DNA of 27,163 bases from JAWPMV01 sp038527215 (lineage in GTDB: Bacteria; Bacteroidota; Bacteroidia; J057). Location of the stretch: NCBI GenBank assembly GCA_038527215.1, contig JBCBGC010000117.1, forward strand, positions 1 through 27,163. Direction: 5' to 3'. Shown piece by piece: positions 15,145 to 22,999 of the stretch. The notes beneath the pieces are model-generated. The model saw only the letters and a list, made by a program, of their open reading frames with translations, was not told the DNA's origin and searched no databases. Numbering within the stretch: position 1 is the first letter of the stretch; every line of letters starts with the position of its first letter. The translations under genes were made by a program, and so were the position numbers.

Positions 15145-16023
15145 CTATCCGATTTTCAAGCAGCGCATCATAGTGCCCATGAGGGAGGTATGATGCGTAT
15201 GATTCGCAAAGCTAAGGGCATCATCCCGTTCTTGTAAAGCTACCGTATAGAGCATAGGGATATAATGCTCGGCTGAGTTCACGGCAATGGCTGCACTTTT
15301 ACCCAGCCGTTCATAGTGAATAAGCCCTTCGTGCGCTCGATTTTGAATGAGGTCGGTGGATTGCTGGTCAAATTCCAGCGCCCATTCAGGACTTGGGCCT
15401 AACATTTGGCGGATATAACGCAGATTATGTACGATGTTGCCACTACCTACGATCAGTACCCCTTTTTTCCGTAAAAAAGCCAGTTCCTTAGCCAGATCGT
15501 AATGCCATTGTAAGTCCCGGGTTTTATTCAGACTCAACTGAAAGCAGGGAATATTGGCCTGGGGATACATGTGCAGCAAAATCGACCAGGTGCCATGATC
15601 AAAGCCCCATTCGTCGGTTAGGGCGATGGTATTGAAGGGAAGCTTCTGACTGATTTCTTCCGCCAGCTCAGGGGCTCCGGGAGCTGGATATTGCGCCTCA
15701 TAGAGGGCCTTGGGGAAACCATACATATCGTAGATCATGCGGGGTTGGTGCGCACTCAGCACCTTTGTACCCCGGGTTTCCCAGTGTGCAGATATACAAA
15801 GAATAGCTTTGGGCGTAGGGATATCCTTCACCAATGCTTTCCACCCCTGGGTGAATTCATTGTCATCGATGGCGTTCATCGGGCTGCCATGACCGATAAA
15901 AAGCACGGGCATTTTCGCTCCTTCTACGGGAAGATGTTGAAAAAATGATCGAGCGGCCTGGGTACTACTCATTGCGGCTACAGCTAAGGTGCTACTAAAG
16001 TTGAGAAATCTTCTGCGATCCAT
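15145..16023 (-). CDS. ygiD: Class III extradiol ring-cleavage dioxygenase (LigB superfamily, 4,5-DOPA dioxygenase-like) with a Tat-like leader
   Basis: 292 residues. The catalytic body matches the YgiD/4,5-DOPA-extradiol-dioxygenase group: F-I-G-H45-G-S-P-M-N, I-S-A-H80-W-E-T-R-G, E-W-G-F-D-H143-G-T-W-S, G-S-G-N-I-V-H199-N and N-S-A-E-H253-Y-I-P-M. These give the expected metal-binding and acid-base histidines. Such enzymes open catechol rings such as L-DOPA. Unlike cytoplasmic E. coli YgiD, this protein starts M-D-R-R-R-F-L-N-F-S-S-T-L-A-V-A-A-M, which resembles a twin-arginine export signal followed by a modest hydrophobic stretch, so it may act in the periplasm or at the membrane. The symbol is by homology. 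Confidence 0.83.
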   Translation of the reverse strand: MDRRRFLNFSSTLAVAAMSSTQAARSFFQHLPVEGAKMPVLFIGHGSPMNAIDDNEFTQGWKALVKDIPTPKAILCISAHWETRGTKVLSAHQPRMIYDMYGFPKALYEAQYPAPGAPELAEEISQKLPFNTIALTDEWGFDHGTWSILLHMYPQANIPCFQLSLNKTRDLQWHYDLAKELAFLRKKGVLIVGSGNIVHNLRYIRQMLGPSPEWALEFDQQSTDLIQNRAHEGLIHYERLGKSAAIAVNSAEHYIPMLYTVALQERDDALSFANHTHHTSLMGTMMRCLKIG

Positions 16024-16427
16024 GAGGGTGTACGTGAGAAGGGTTTCTTTGTTTAAACATTGAATTTGGGCAAAAAGATGTTAAGGGTCAAGTTTGGGCG
16101 TGAGGTTAAAATAATATACTGATAATCAGGGTTTTTGAAAATAGGGTGCAACCTTGCCCGCTGGTCTTCGTTCTTTGGAACATCTTTAGCTTTTCGGAGG
16201 ACGCGACTTGTCTAATGTCCGTTTTTGCAAAAGCCACCCTTGGAAATAATTTGCGGATTTAGGAAATTTTATTCTTCTTAAGCACGCAAATCATGCCCTC
16301 TGCCCCCCATCTTCCCCGAATAAGATTGCTTTTCTATGCAGGTGATCCGCCCTGACGGATGGTTCTGACGTGTGTCCTATTTCAGACTTCACGTTTTGTC
16401 TCATTTTCCTAACCAAGAATTACCTAC
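16024..16427. other. 404-bp intergenic region between divergent genes
   Basis: I see no open frame of note, RNA gene or repeat here. It must hold the promoters of the leftward dioxygenase gene and the rightward lipid operon. No exact TAnnTTTG box at good spacing to a TTG was found on either strand. The only structure noted is a short ATCCG/CGGAT stem (16345-16349 with 16356-16360), too weak to call. Confidence 0.6.
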
Positions 16428-17150
16428 ATGGACGCATCTATCATCAATGAGATATTGTACGAGGCCTCTTACCTCTCCATCTTCTTGATTGTATTCGCGT
16501 ATTTTCTCGCCCTTTATTTTTTACTGGGCCCGCTTTTTCTCAGCCTCTGCAAGTGGTTTGAAAAAAAAGGCTGGGTGAGTAAAATTGTTGATAAAGAAGT
16601 GCCCGCCCGCCAGATCAAATATGAGATCCGGCATTCCCTGGTATCCATCGTCCTTTTTGGTTTTTCCGCCTTTCCGGTCATTTATTTGATTCGCAACGGA
16701 ACCATAATTCTCCTGGAGGATACGGTGTGGAATATCCTGGGCGGCCTCCTTATCTTGAACGTATGGAATGAGATTCACTTTTTCATCGTGCACCGGATCA
16801 TGCATCTGCCTTTTTTCCTGAAGCGGGTTCATTATGTACATCATAGATCCCGAGTCCCTACTGTTTATTCGGTTTACAGCTTTCATTGGCTGGAAGCAGC
16901 ATTATTGAGCACGGTCCCGCTGACCATTGCTGTTTTCCTTCCTTTTTCTATCTGGGCCCTCTCCTTGTATCCCATCACCAGTATCCTGCTCAATTATGCC
17001 GGACACTGCAATTACCGCTTTGGGAAGGGTACCGGAAAAAGCTGGACCCTCTTTGGGACCCATCACAACGAGCATCATTACAAATGGCGCCAGAATTATG
17101 GGTTTGCCTCGGATCTACTTGATCGTTTGCTCTCCAAATTCCAAAAATGA
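16428..17150 (+). CDS. Membrane di-iron hydroxylase/desaturase (sterol desaturase, fatty acid hydroxylase superfamily)
   Basis: 240 residues with four to five hydrophobic segments. The histidine clusters that bind two irons are all present: H117-x4-H122-x3-H126 (H-F-F-I-V-H-R-I-M-H), H135-x2-H138-H139 (H-Y-V-H-H-R-S), H193 in A-G-H-C-N-Y, and H212-H213-x2-H216-H217 (H-H-N-E-H-H-Y-K-W). Relatives hydroxylate or desaturate sterols, carotenoids and fatty acyl chains in the membrane, using O2 and electrons from a redox partner. As first gene of the operon its 3' end overlaps the next start (ATGA at 17147-17150), suggesting translational coupling. With a condensing enzyme and a desaturase beside it, an acyl-chain substrate is more likely than a sterol. 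Confidence 0.87.
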   Translation: MDASIINEILYEASYLSIFLIVFAYFLALYFLLGPLFLSLCKWFEKKGWVSKIVDKEVPARQIKYEIRHSLVSIVLFGFSAFPVIYLIRNGTIILLEDTVWNILGGLLILNVWNEIHFFIVHRIMHLPFFLKRVHYVHHRSRVPTVYSVYSFHWLEAALLSTVPLTIAVFLPFSIWALSLYPITSILLNYAGHCNYRFGKGTGKSWTLFGTHHNEHHYKWRQNYGFASDLLDRLLSKFQK

Positions 17151-19012
17151 CTTTTCGAACCATGGACAACGTATTTATTACCGGCATCGGTGTATGCCTA
17201 CCCAACCAAGCCATTTCGAATGACGAAATGGAAGATTACCTCGGAAGAATCAACCAAAAGGATAGTCGGATCAAATCCCGTATCCTCAAGCAAAATGGCA
17301 TCCAACAACGCTTTTATGCCATTGATAAAAACCAGGAAAGTACCCATTCCAATGCGGAAATGGCAGCCTTGGCGGCCCAGGAAGCCCTGGCCAAAAGCCA
17401 CCTTTCCGGCAAAGACATTGAAATGTTAGCCGCTGGTACCACCCAGGGTGACTTACCGGTACCGGGTTTTGCCAGCATGGTGCACGCCCACCTGGACATT
17501 CCCAAGTGTGAGGTAGCCAGCTTCCAGAGTGTCTGTTCCAGTGGCATGATGGCCTTGAAAAATGCTTATGCGCAGATTCGCGGACGGGAAAAAAAGAACG
17601 CCATTTCCATTGGCAGTGAGTTTGCCAGCCGGATGTTCAAGGCCTCCCGCTTCGAAGCGCAACAGGTGGAGAGCCTCAACCTGGAATCAGAATTCCTGCG
17701 CTGGATGCTTTCCGATGGTTCCGGTGCTTTTATCCTACAAAATCAGGCCAATCCCAAAGGAATTTCTCTCCGTATCGATTGGATTGATCTACGCTCCCAC
17801 GCCAATGAGTTTCCGGTCTGCATGTATACTGGAAAAACCAGTAATAAGGACGAAGCCGAAAAAACCTGGTTGGATTATCCAGATTATGAATCTGCTTCTA
17901 AAGCCGGAGCGATCAACCTCCGCCAGGACCTGCGTATCCTGGACAACATCGTCAAGGTAGGCGCAGCCCATTATTTTGAGCTGATCGACAAAGGCATGGT
18001 CCAGCCTGATCAGGTGGATTGGTTTTGCTGTCATTATAGTTCCATGATGTTCAAAGAGCCGATTCGGGATTTTATGGTCAAAGGCGGGGGCTTGATTCCT
18101 GACGAAAAATGGTTTTCCAACCTCACCACCAAGGGAAATACCGGTTCAGCCTCCATTTATATCATGCTGGAAGAACTGATGTATTCCGGCAAGCTCAAGG
18201 AAGGGGATCGCATCCTCTGTATGGTGCCCGAAAGTGGTCGCTTCATCACTTCCTTTATGCAGCTCACGGTGGTCGGTAATGAAAAAACGCCCCGCATGGC
18301 TTTCCCCATGCGAGAAATTGAGGCCCCTGAATTGGTTTTGGAAAAAAATCCTACGGCTGAATGGCTGGTCCGCCAACTGGCGCAGATTTGGGTGGAGTTC
18401 GAAGCCAAATTATTGAAAGTGCCTATCGTCCAGAAGATCCATGCGGGAAAGCTCAGCATGGAAGATTATAAGCTCTTGCTGATGGACCTTCGCCAGCAGG
18501 TGATTGATGGTTCTCAGTGGATCTCCCGAGCTGCTTCGCATATCGACATCGAGATTTTCGAACTGCGATCCGCTTTCATTCGCCACACCGCAGCCGAGCA
18601 CAAGGACTATCAGATGCTGGAGAAAAACTTTGTCAACCTGGGCGAAAAACTGGAAGACATTCAGGCTGGACAGAAAAACATTGGCTCCGTAGCCCTGACT
18701 TCTTTTATGTTCCAGCAAGCCAGTAAACCCAATCCCATTGACCTCCTGGGAGCCATGTTTATCATTGAAGGGATCGGGAAGCGTCTGGCTGCCTATTGGG
18801 GCAACATGATCAGGGAACAATTAGCATTGGAGGAAGATCAGGTATCCTTTTTTACTTATCACGGGGTGGCGGATGAAAACCACTTCCACAACCTGGAAAA
18901 AGCCTTGAATCATCCCCAGATGAACATGGACTTGGCGAAGCGGATTTGCCGGACGGCTAAAATCACCGGTGCCCTTTACGTGATGCAGTTACAGGAACTC
19001 GGTAATTATTAG
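17147..19012 (+). CDS. FabH-like condensing enzyme fused to a haem-oxygenase-like di-iron domain
   Basis: 621 residues from ATG 17147, or 616 from ATG 17162 (M-D-N-V-F-I-T-G-I-G), the better family start. Residues 7-378 form a thiolase-fold beta-ketoacyl synthase III-like domain with the full Cys-His-Asn triad: S-V-C130-S-S-G, C-C-H296-Y-S-S and K-G-N331-T-G-S-A-S. Residues from about 400 to 621 form an all-helical iron-containing redox / haem-oxygenase-like domain with candidate metal ligands in F-I-R-H480-T-A-A-E484-H485, I-I-E541-G-I-G and Y-H572-G-V-A-D576-E-N-H579. Known domains of this fold oxidise fatty acids or amines with O2 (UndA makes alkenes). One chain could therefore condense an acyl thioester and then oxidise the product; that coupling is inference. 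It is the second gene of a four-gene operon. Confidence 0.86.
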   Translation: MTFRTMDNVFITGIGVCLPNQAISNDEMEDYLGRINQKDSRIKSRILKQNGIQQRFYAIDKNQESTHSNAEMAALAAQEALAKSHLSGKDIEMLAAGTTQGDLPVPGFASMVHAHLDIPKCEVASFQSVCSSGMMALKNAYAQIRGREKKNAISIGSEFASRMFKASRFEAQQVESLNLESEFLRWMLSDGSGAFILQNQANPKGISLRIDWIDLRSHANEFPVCMYTGKTSNKDEAEKTWLDYPDYESASKAGAINLRQDLRILDNIVKVGAAHYFELIDKGMVQPDQVDWFCCHYSSMMFKEPIRDFMVKGGGLIPDEKWFSNLTTKGNTGSASIYIMLEELMYSGKLKEGDRILCMVPESGRFITSFMQLTVVGNEKTPRMAFPMREIEAPELVLEKNPTAEWLVRQLAQIWVEFEAKLLKVPIVQKIHAGKLSMEDYKLLLMDLRQQVIDGSQWISRAASHIDIEIFELRSAFIRHTAAEHKDYQMLEKNFVNLGEKLEDIQAGQKNIGSVALTSFMFQQASKPNPIDLLGAMFIIEGIGKRLAAYWGNMIREQLALEEDQVSFFTYHGVADENHFHNLEKALNHPQMNMDLAKRICRTAKITGALYVMQLQELGNY

Positions 19013-19015
19013 TCT

Positions 19016-19846
19016 ATGGGATTGTTCCTGTATTGTTTGACATATTACTTCCTGGCGGGCTTGGCTACGGTGGTGGGCTACCACCGTGGCCTGACCCACC
19101 GGGCCTTCCGCATGCGGAAGTGGTTTGAATACCTGGTGATCACCCTGGGCTTACCCGCCGGAACACCGGTTCAATGGGTGGGTAACCATCGTTTTCACCA
19201 TATTCATACAGATGATGAGGAGGATCCGCATTCTCCGGTCGTCCGCGGCTTTTGGTACGCTCACAATGGCTGGTATTATGATACCCGGCAGGTGTGGGTG
19301 TGTATCCTCTATGCCCTGGCAGGCCCCCTGCGCATCCTGGTGGACAGCTTGTTTAGGGCCCGCACCAATCAAGAACATGTGCACCTGGCCCGGGATATAG
19401 CGGCTGATCCCTATTATCGATTTATCAGTCGACCCGGACCCTACTTTATGGCCATGATGCTGCATATCCTCATTCCCTATAGCCTGGTTTTTTGGGGCTG
19501 GGGATGGAGTGGGGTAGTGGCCCTCTGGATTACTTCCGTCCTGGTTTTTAACTTAGGAGACAGTATTGATAGTTTGGCGCATTTATTTGGTAGTCAACCC
19601 TATAAGAAAGCCGACCACGCAAAAAATAACCCCTGGTTAGCCGGGTTGACATTTGGGGGAGGCTGGCATGCCGACCACCATCAGTTCCCGACCAGTGCGC
19701 AGCTAGGACTGCAGAAAGGGCAGATAGACCTCGCCTGGTGGGTGATCAAAGGCTTGAAAAAGATCGGCTTGGCGGACGATGTAAAAACTATCCCCAAGGA
19801 CCAAGTACAACGAAAATTGAAACCTATTTCGAACCCTAATCCTTAG
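19016..19846 (+). CDS. Acyl-CoA/acyl-lipid desaturase (Delta9-type, three His boxes)
   Basis: 276 residues, membrane protein. The three diagnostic boxes are H23-R-G-L-T-H28 (H-x4-H), H58-R-F-H61-H62 (H-x2-H-H) and H218-A-D-H221-H222 (H-x2-H-H), with the extra conserved N-x6-S-L-A-H around N179 to H189. This fits the stearoyl-CoA desaturase-type family, which inserts a cis double bond in a fatty acyl chain using O2. At 276 residues it is short, beginning only about 20 residues before the first box, where many relatives have a longer N-terminal segment. It starts 3 bases after the preceding stop and ends 3 bases before the next start, so it is almost certainly co-translated within the operon. 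Confidence 0.92.
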   Translation: MGLFLYCLTYYFLAGLATVVGYHRGLTHRAFRMRKWFEYLVITLGLPAGTPVQWVGNHRFHHIHTDDEEDPHSPVVRGFWYAHNGWYYDTRQVWVCILYALAGPLRILVDSLFRARTNQEHVHLARDIAADPYYRFISRPGPYFMAMMLHILIPYSLVFWGWGWSGVVALWITSVLVFNLGDSIDSLAHLFGSQPYKKADHAKNNPWLAGLTFGGGWHADHHQFPTSAQLGLQKGQIDLAWWVIKGLKKIGLADDVKTIPKDQVQRKLKPISNPNP

Positions 19847-19849
19847 CAT

Positions 19850-20743
19850 ATGTACGGTGATATCAAATTAGAACACGATGTAAGGGATCCCAATCCCTGG
19901 CTCGCTATGTACCTGGATAGCAGTATCCCCATCAATAATACCACCAAGCAAGCCTTGATGCGGGATAATGACTCACGTTCCCGCCGCTATCTTTTGCCGC
20001 TGATTCGGTTTTTCTCGGTAGTGGCCATGTTTTTTATCCATGTGATTAAATTCTTTTTCCCGAAACTGATCAATTCTTCCAAGGTCCTGCACCGAATTCT
20101 CTCCTGGGGCATGAAGACGTTTGTCAGTGCGGACGCCAATCTCCTGATCTTTCGGCATTTTCATGTAGGATCGGAAATCCTTCAGTTCATCGCAAATAAC
20201 ATTGACGGGGTGGAGATGACCACCAGTCCGATTACGCCCAAAGATTTTGAGGATGTGAAGGATGATATCTTCCTGGACCACGACCTCAACCTGTACAATT
20301 TCATTATCCGGCTCAATTCCCAGCTGAAGGAAAAACAAATCACCATCACGCCTCCTGAAAATCTGGATTTGAGCATGATAACCGAAGATCAGTTTGATCA
20401 TATTGAGTTTCCAAAGCGGTGGACCAATGTACTGGACCTCCGGTCAGCCATTGAGCTATTTACCCCTTTTTATCAGCTCTTTCTGACGGCAAATGATTTC
20501 ATCCGGGCTTCTAATAGCTTGCAGTTGGACGAAACCATCGCCATCTACAGTACCCAGATTCTAGGTACCCCTGCTCACCTGGGCCTGGTCAACAACAAAC
20601 ACCCCATGGTACCGGAAACGACCTTTAGTGCGGCCTATCGACTGGTTTTACACGGTCTGGCCGCCGAAACCCTGCACGAAATATTGGTCAACATGAAATT
20701 AGGGGTAGGCCTGGATGGGGTAGTTACCCCCAATAACCCGTAA
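19850..20743 (+). CDS. Unidentified conserved protein, fourth gene of the lipid operon
   Basis: 297 residues with no family I recognise. Visible features: a polar N-terminus (M-Y-G-D-I-K-L-E-H-D-V-R-D-P-N-P-W), one or two hydrophobic segments at about 46-72 (L-L-P-L-I-R-F-F-S-V-V-A-M-F-F-I-H-V, then F-F-F-P-K-L-I), and a segment rich in possible ligands, A-D-A-N-L-L-I-F-R-H-F-H-V-G-S-E-I. A mostly helical C-terminal half follows, ending near A-Y-R-L-V-L-H-G-L-A-A-E-T-L-H-E. There is no signal peptide. The clustered His, Asp and Glu residues could bind metal, and a membrane-associated helper or further lipid-modifying step is possible, but this is a guess from position. It lies 3 bases after the desaturase gene and is followed 150 bases on by a strong terminator. 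Confidence 0.7.
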   Translation: MYGDIKLEHDVRDPNPWLAMYLDSSIPINNTTKQALMRDNDSRSRRYLLPLIRFFSVVAMFFIHVIKFFFPKLINSSKVLHRILSWGMKTFVSADANLLIFRHFHVGSEILQFIANNIDGVEMTTSPITPKDFEDVKDDIFLDHDLNLYNFIIRLNSQLKEKQITITPPENLDLSMITEDQFDHIEFPKRWTNVLDLRSAIELFTPFYQLFLTANDFIRASNSLQLDETIAIYSTQILGTPAHLGLVNNKHPMVPETTFSAAYRLVLHGLAAETLHEILVNMKLGVGLDGVVTPNNP

Positions 20744-20892
20744 CATAGGCTTCCAGCCGGTCCATACTTTGGGGCTACCCCATCAGTTAGCCGCTACGGA
20801 GTCTATAAGTGAATGGCACATCCGTTGCCAATTCTCTCTGGCAAAATTCCCCAAATTTCCCGGATCAAATCCGTGGATTTTATGAAAATATC

Positions 20893-20922
20893 CCAGCGGC
20901 CCCAGGGCCGCTGGCTCTTTTT
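20893..20922 (+). terminator. Strong intrinsic terminator after the lipid operon
   Basis: CCAGCGGCCC (20893-20902) and GGGCCGCTGG (20905-20914) are perfect 10-bp complements around a 2-base centre, in practice a stem with a small loop. The stretch ctcttttt ends at 20922. It lies about 150 bases past the operon's last stop and 58 bases before the LpxR-like start, inside a frame that can be extended upstream, which argues against that extension being coding. Confidence 0.85.
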
Positions 20923-20979
20923 CCGAATGTTTGGTGGCTTATCCCCAGCGGCTTATTTTCAGGAAAACGTATTGCACGC

Positions 20980-22038
20980 ATGAAAACAATTTTGCAGGCA
21001 TTTGGCCTGTTTTACATCACGCTGTTTGCCCTGAATCCTGTTCAAGGGCAGGAAGTCAGCCATGAAATCCAACTTCCTACCGACTTGTATGCTCCTGGCA
21101 CTCAATCCTTTTTCATTTATCTCGATAACGATAAGTTTTCTACCCGCCTGTTTGACGAAGACCGGGATTATACCAATGGGATTTCTTTTGCCTACAGCAA
21201 CGGAAACTTGATTAATAGTCCACTGTTCTTTCTCAATACCTTCCTGCTAAAGAAGACCTGGCGTGCCTTTCATCCACAAGCGAAAGGGCTGGATGACCGA
21301 TTGCAGTTTCTCAGCCCCGAAATCAAATTGTCGAGTCTGGCCTACACCCCCCGGGATATTGCGGCCACCGAATTGATCACGGATGACCGGCCTTATGCCA
21401 GTGTCCACTACCTGGAATTCAAGGCGCGCTTACACGATAAGGAAAAAAACTATGTCCATAGCCTGAGCTTATCCTACGGGACTCTAGCTACCCCGGCTGC
21501 TGCCTTTTTTCAGAAAATCATTCACACCATCGGCACGGTCAGACCCTTGCCCGAAGGATGGCACAATCAAATTGCCCATCCCTGGGAACCTACTATGTTG
21601 ATTCAATATCAGCGGGATCGGATTTGGCAACCCAAGGCTCTTCCTGCTAACCGTTCATTTAGAGACTTACGAGAAAGCATGTCGGTGGAGGCAGGCTACC
21701 GGGTGGTGGGATCTTATGCACTAACGGGGCGCTATGGATGGTATCTGGGCAAAAGAAGACAAGGGGACCTATTTTTTTATGGACGGCTGAGGCCTCATGT
21801 CGTAGCTTATGATGCAAATCTCCAAGGGCAGTTCCGGCCTTCGGCCTATGTGGTGTCTCGAAAAGATATCTACCCGATGAGGGGCGAGGCTGCCCTGGGC
21901 CTGGGGCTTAATTGGCAATGGAAACAAAACCGACTTTCTGCGGGATATGGCTTTTATGCCCAGAGCCCCGAAGCGCGCTATCCGAATCATGTCCGCATGC
22001 ATTATTATGGTCGATATTGGGTAGGTTGGATCTTTTAG
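20980..22038 (+). CDS. LpxR-family outer-membrane lipid A deacylase-like protein (DUF2219)
   Basis: 352 residues from the ATG at 20980, which opens a Sec signal (M-K-T-I-L-Q-A-F-G-L, ending near V-Q-G-Q-E). The open frame extends back to 20809, but that part spans the terminator and reads as non-coding. Family motifs: Y-L-D-N-D51-K-F-S-T near the mature N-terminus, D-R-D-Y-T-N-G-I, A-Y-T-P-R-D-I, D-D-R-P-Y-A-S-V-H-Y-L, and G-W-H-N-Q in the middle. The rest alternates as a beta-barrel and ends in aromatic Phe. LpxR of Salmonella removes the 3'-acyloxyacyl chain of lipid A in the outer leaflet. Activity here is inferred. It lies directly after the lipid operon but is separated from it by a terminator. 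Confidence 0.85.
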   Translation: MKTILQAFGLFYITLFALNPVQGQEVSHEIQLPTDLYAPGTQSFFIYLDNDKFSTRLFDEDRDYTNGISFAYSNGNLINSPLFFLNTFLLKKTWRAFHPQAKGLDDRLQFLSPEIKLSSLAYTPRDIAATELITDDRPYASVHYLEFKARLHDKEKNYVHSLSLSYGTLATPAAAFFQKIIHTIGTVRPLPEGWHNQIAHPWEPTMLIQYQRDRIWQPKALPANRSFRDLRESMSVEAGYRVVGSYALTGRYGWYLGKRRQGDLFFYGRLRPHVVAYDANLQGQFRPSAYVVSRKDIYPMRGEAALGLGLNWQWKQNRLSAGYGFYAQSPEARYPNHVRMHYYGRYWVGWIF

Positions 22039-22121
22039 CAAGCCTCCCCATGCAGCCAATTTGCAGGTCTGTAAGTCTATCTTCAACATGACCATGTGTA
22101 TTCTCCTTCAACCTATTCATC

Positions 22122-22934
22122 ATGCAGGCCAATTTTTTCCTTCCCTCTCCTCCCTTAAAGGATTTTGTAGCCTACTATACTTTTCTGGGGAGAGAGGGAA
22201 TAGGGCCGGAAACCAAAGCCGTAACTGGCTATCCATCTGGATATGCAGATCTGGTTTGGGTATTAGGGAAAGGGCCGAAGGTGAAAATCGAAGGCCAGGC
22301 CTTTCAGGAAATGCAAGGCTTAAATTTGGTGGGACATTTTGACCAGCCTTTCTCGGTAGACCTCTCCAGCATAGATACCGTGCTCTGGGTGCGTATGAAG
22401 CCCCATGGCTTGCATGCCCTAACGGGACTTCCCGCAAAAAACTTCCACAATAAATGGGTGCATGCAGATCGGGTAGGCTTGCCTTCTATTCGTCCCGCCC
22501 TATATACTCGGTACGATAGTAAAAACGGACGCGCCTTGATCAGCAAATTAGAAGCTTATTTGGTCAAACACATCACCCGACACTTTTCTCCAGATGCCCG
22601 GTTAAGCTATGTGGTCAGGCTTCTGGAAGACCCTAAATGCCCGGTCCGACTCAAAAAGCTCAGCGAGACCCTGGGTTGCAGCTACCGATCCCTGGACCGA
22701 CTTTTTTGGCAGAAAATCGGCCAATCCCCTAAGCGCGTAGTAAGTAACCTCCGGTTCAAATCTCTGTTGGCCGAAGTGCAAAATAGGGAGGACTTGGATT
22801 GGATGCAGTTGGTGGTGGATTTTGGTTTCCATGACCAGGCGCACCTCATCAAAGAGTTTCAAAAATATACCGCCCTCTCTCCCCAGCGGTTTATGCGGTC
22901 CCGTCAGAGCATAGGCTTTGGGCTGTACGCCTAA
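22122..22934 (+). CDS. AraC-family transcriptional regulator
   Basis: 270 residues. The N-terminal 150 or so residues resemble the small sensor domain common in Bacteroidota AraC proteins (F-F-L-P-S-P-P-L-K-D-F-V-A-Y-Y, Y-P-S-G-Y-A-D-L-V-W). The C-terminal 100 residues carry the two helix-turn-helix motifs: first K-K-L-S-E-T-L-G-C-S-Y-R-S-L-D-R-L-F, then Q-L-V-V-D-F-G-F-H-D-Q-A-H-L-I-K-E-F, ending with the signature Y-T-A-L-S-P-Q-R-F-M. It lies between the LpxR-like gene and a small outer-membrane protein gene on the same strand, so it may control either neighbour; nothing in the sequence proves which. Confidence 0.9.
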   Translation: MQANFFLPSPPLKDFVAYYTFLGREGIGPETKAVTGYPSGYADLVWVLGKGPKVKIEGQAFQEMQGLNLVGHFDQPFSVDLSSIDTVLWVRMKPHGLHALTGLPAKNFHNKWVHADRVGLPSIRPALYTRYDSKNGRALISKLEAYLVKHITRHFSPDARLSYVVRLLEDPKCPVRLKKLSETLGCSYRSLDRLFWQKIGQSPKRVVSNLRFKSLLAEVQNREDLDWMQLVVDFGFHDQAHLIKEFQKYTALSPQRFMRSRQSIGFGLYA

Positions 22935-22999
22935 GTCCTGTCCACTTTTTACAATGTTTGGCTGGTCTGGTAGCTTAGTTTTGAGAAAAATTGAGCTAC

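Noticed and set aside
16345..16360. Small stem ATCCG/CGGAT upstream of the lipid operon, considered as part of a riboswitch
   Set aside because: Only five base pairs, with no conserved riboswitch core recognisable around it.
20809..20979. Possible 57-residue N-terminal extension of the LpxR-like protein
   Set aside because: It spans a perfect intrinsic terminator and precedes a clear signal peptide at 20980. An extension would bury the signal.
22976..22983. Exact TAnnTTTG match (TAGTTTTG) before the small barrel gene
   Set aside because: The nearest TTG is only 15 bases upstream and the start would fall almost on the ATG, so spacing is poor. One 8-mer match is weak evidence alone.
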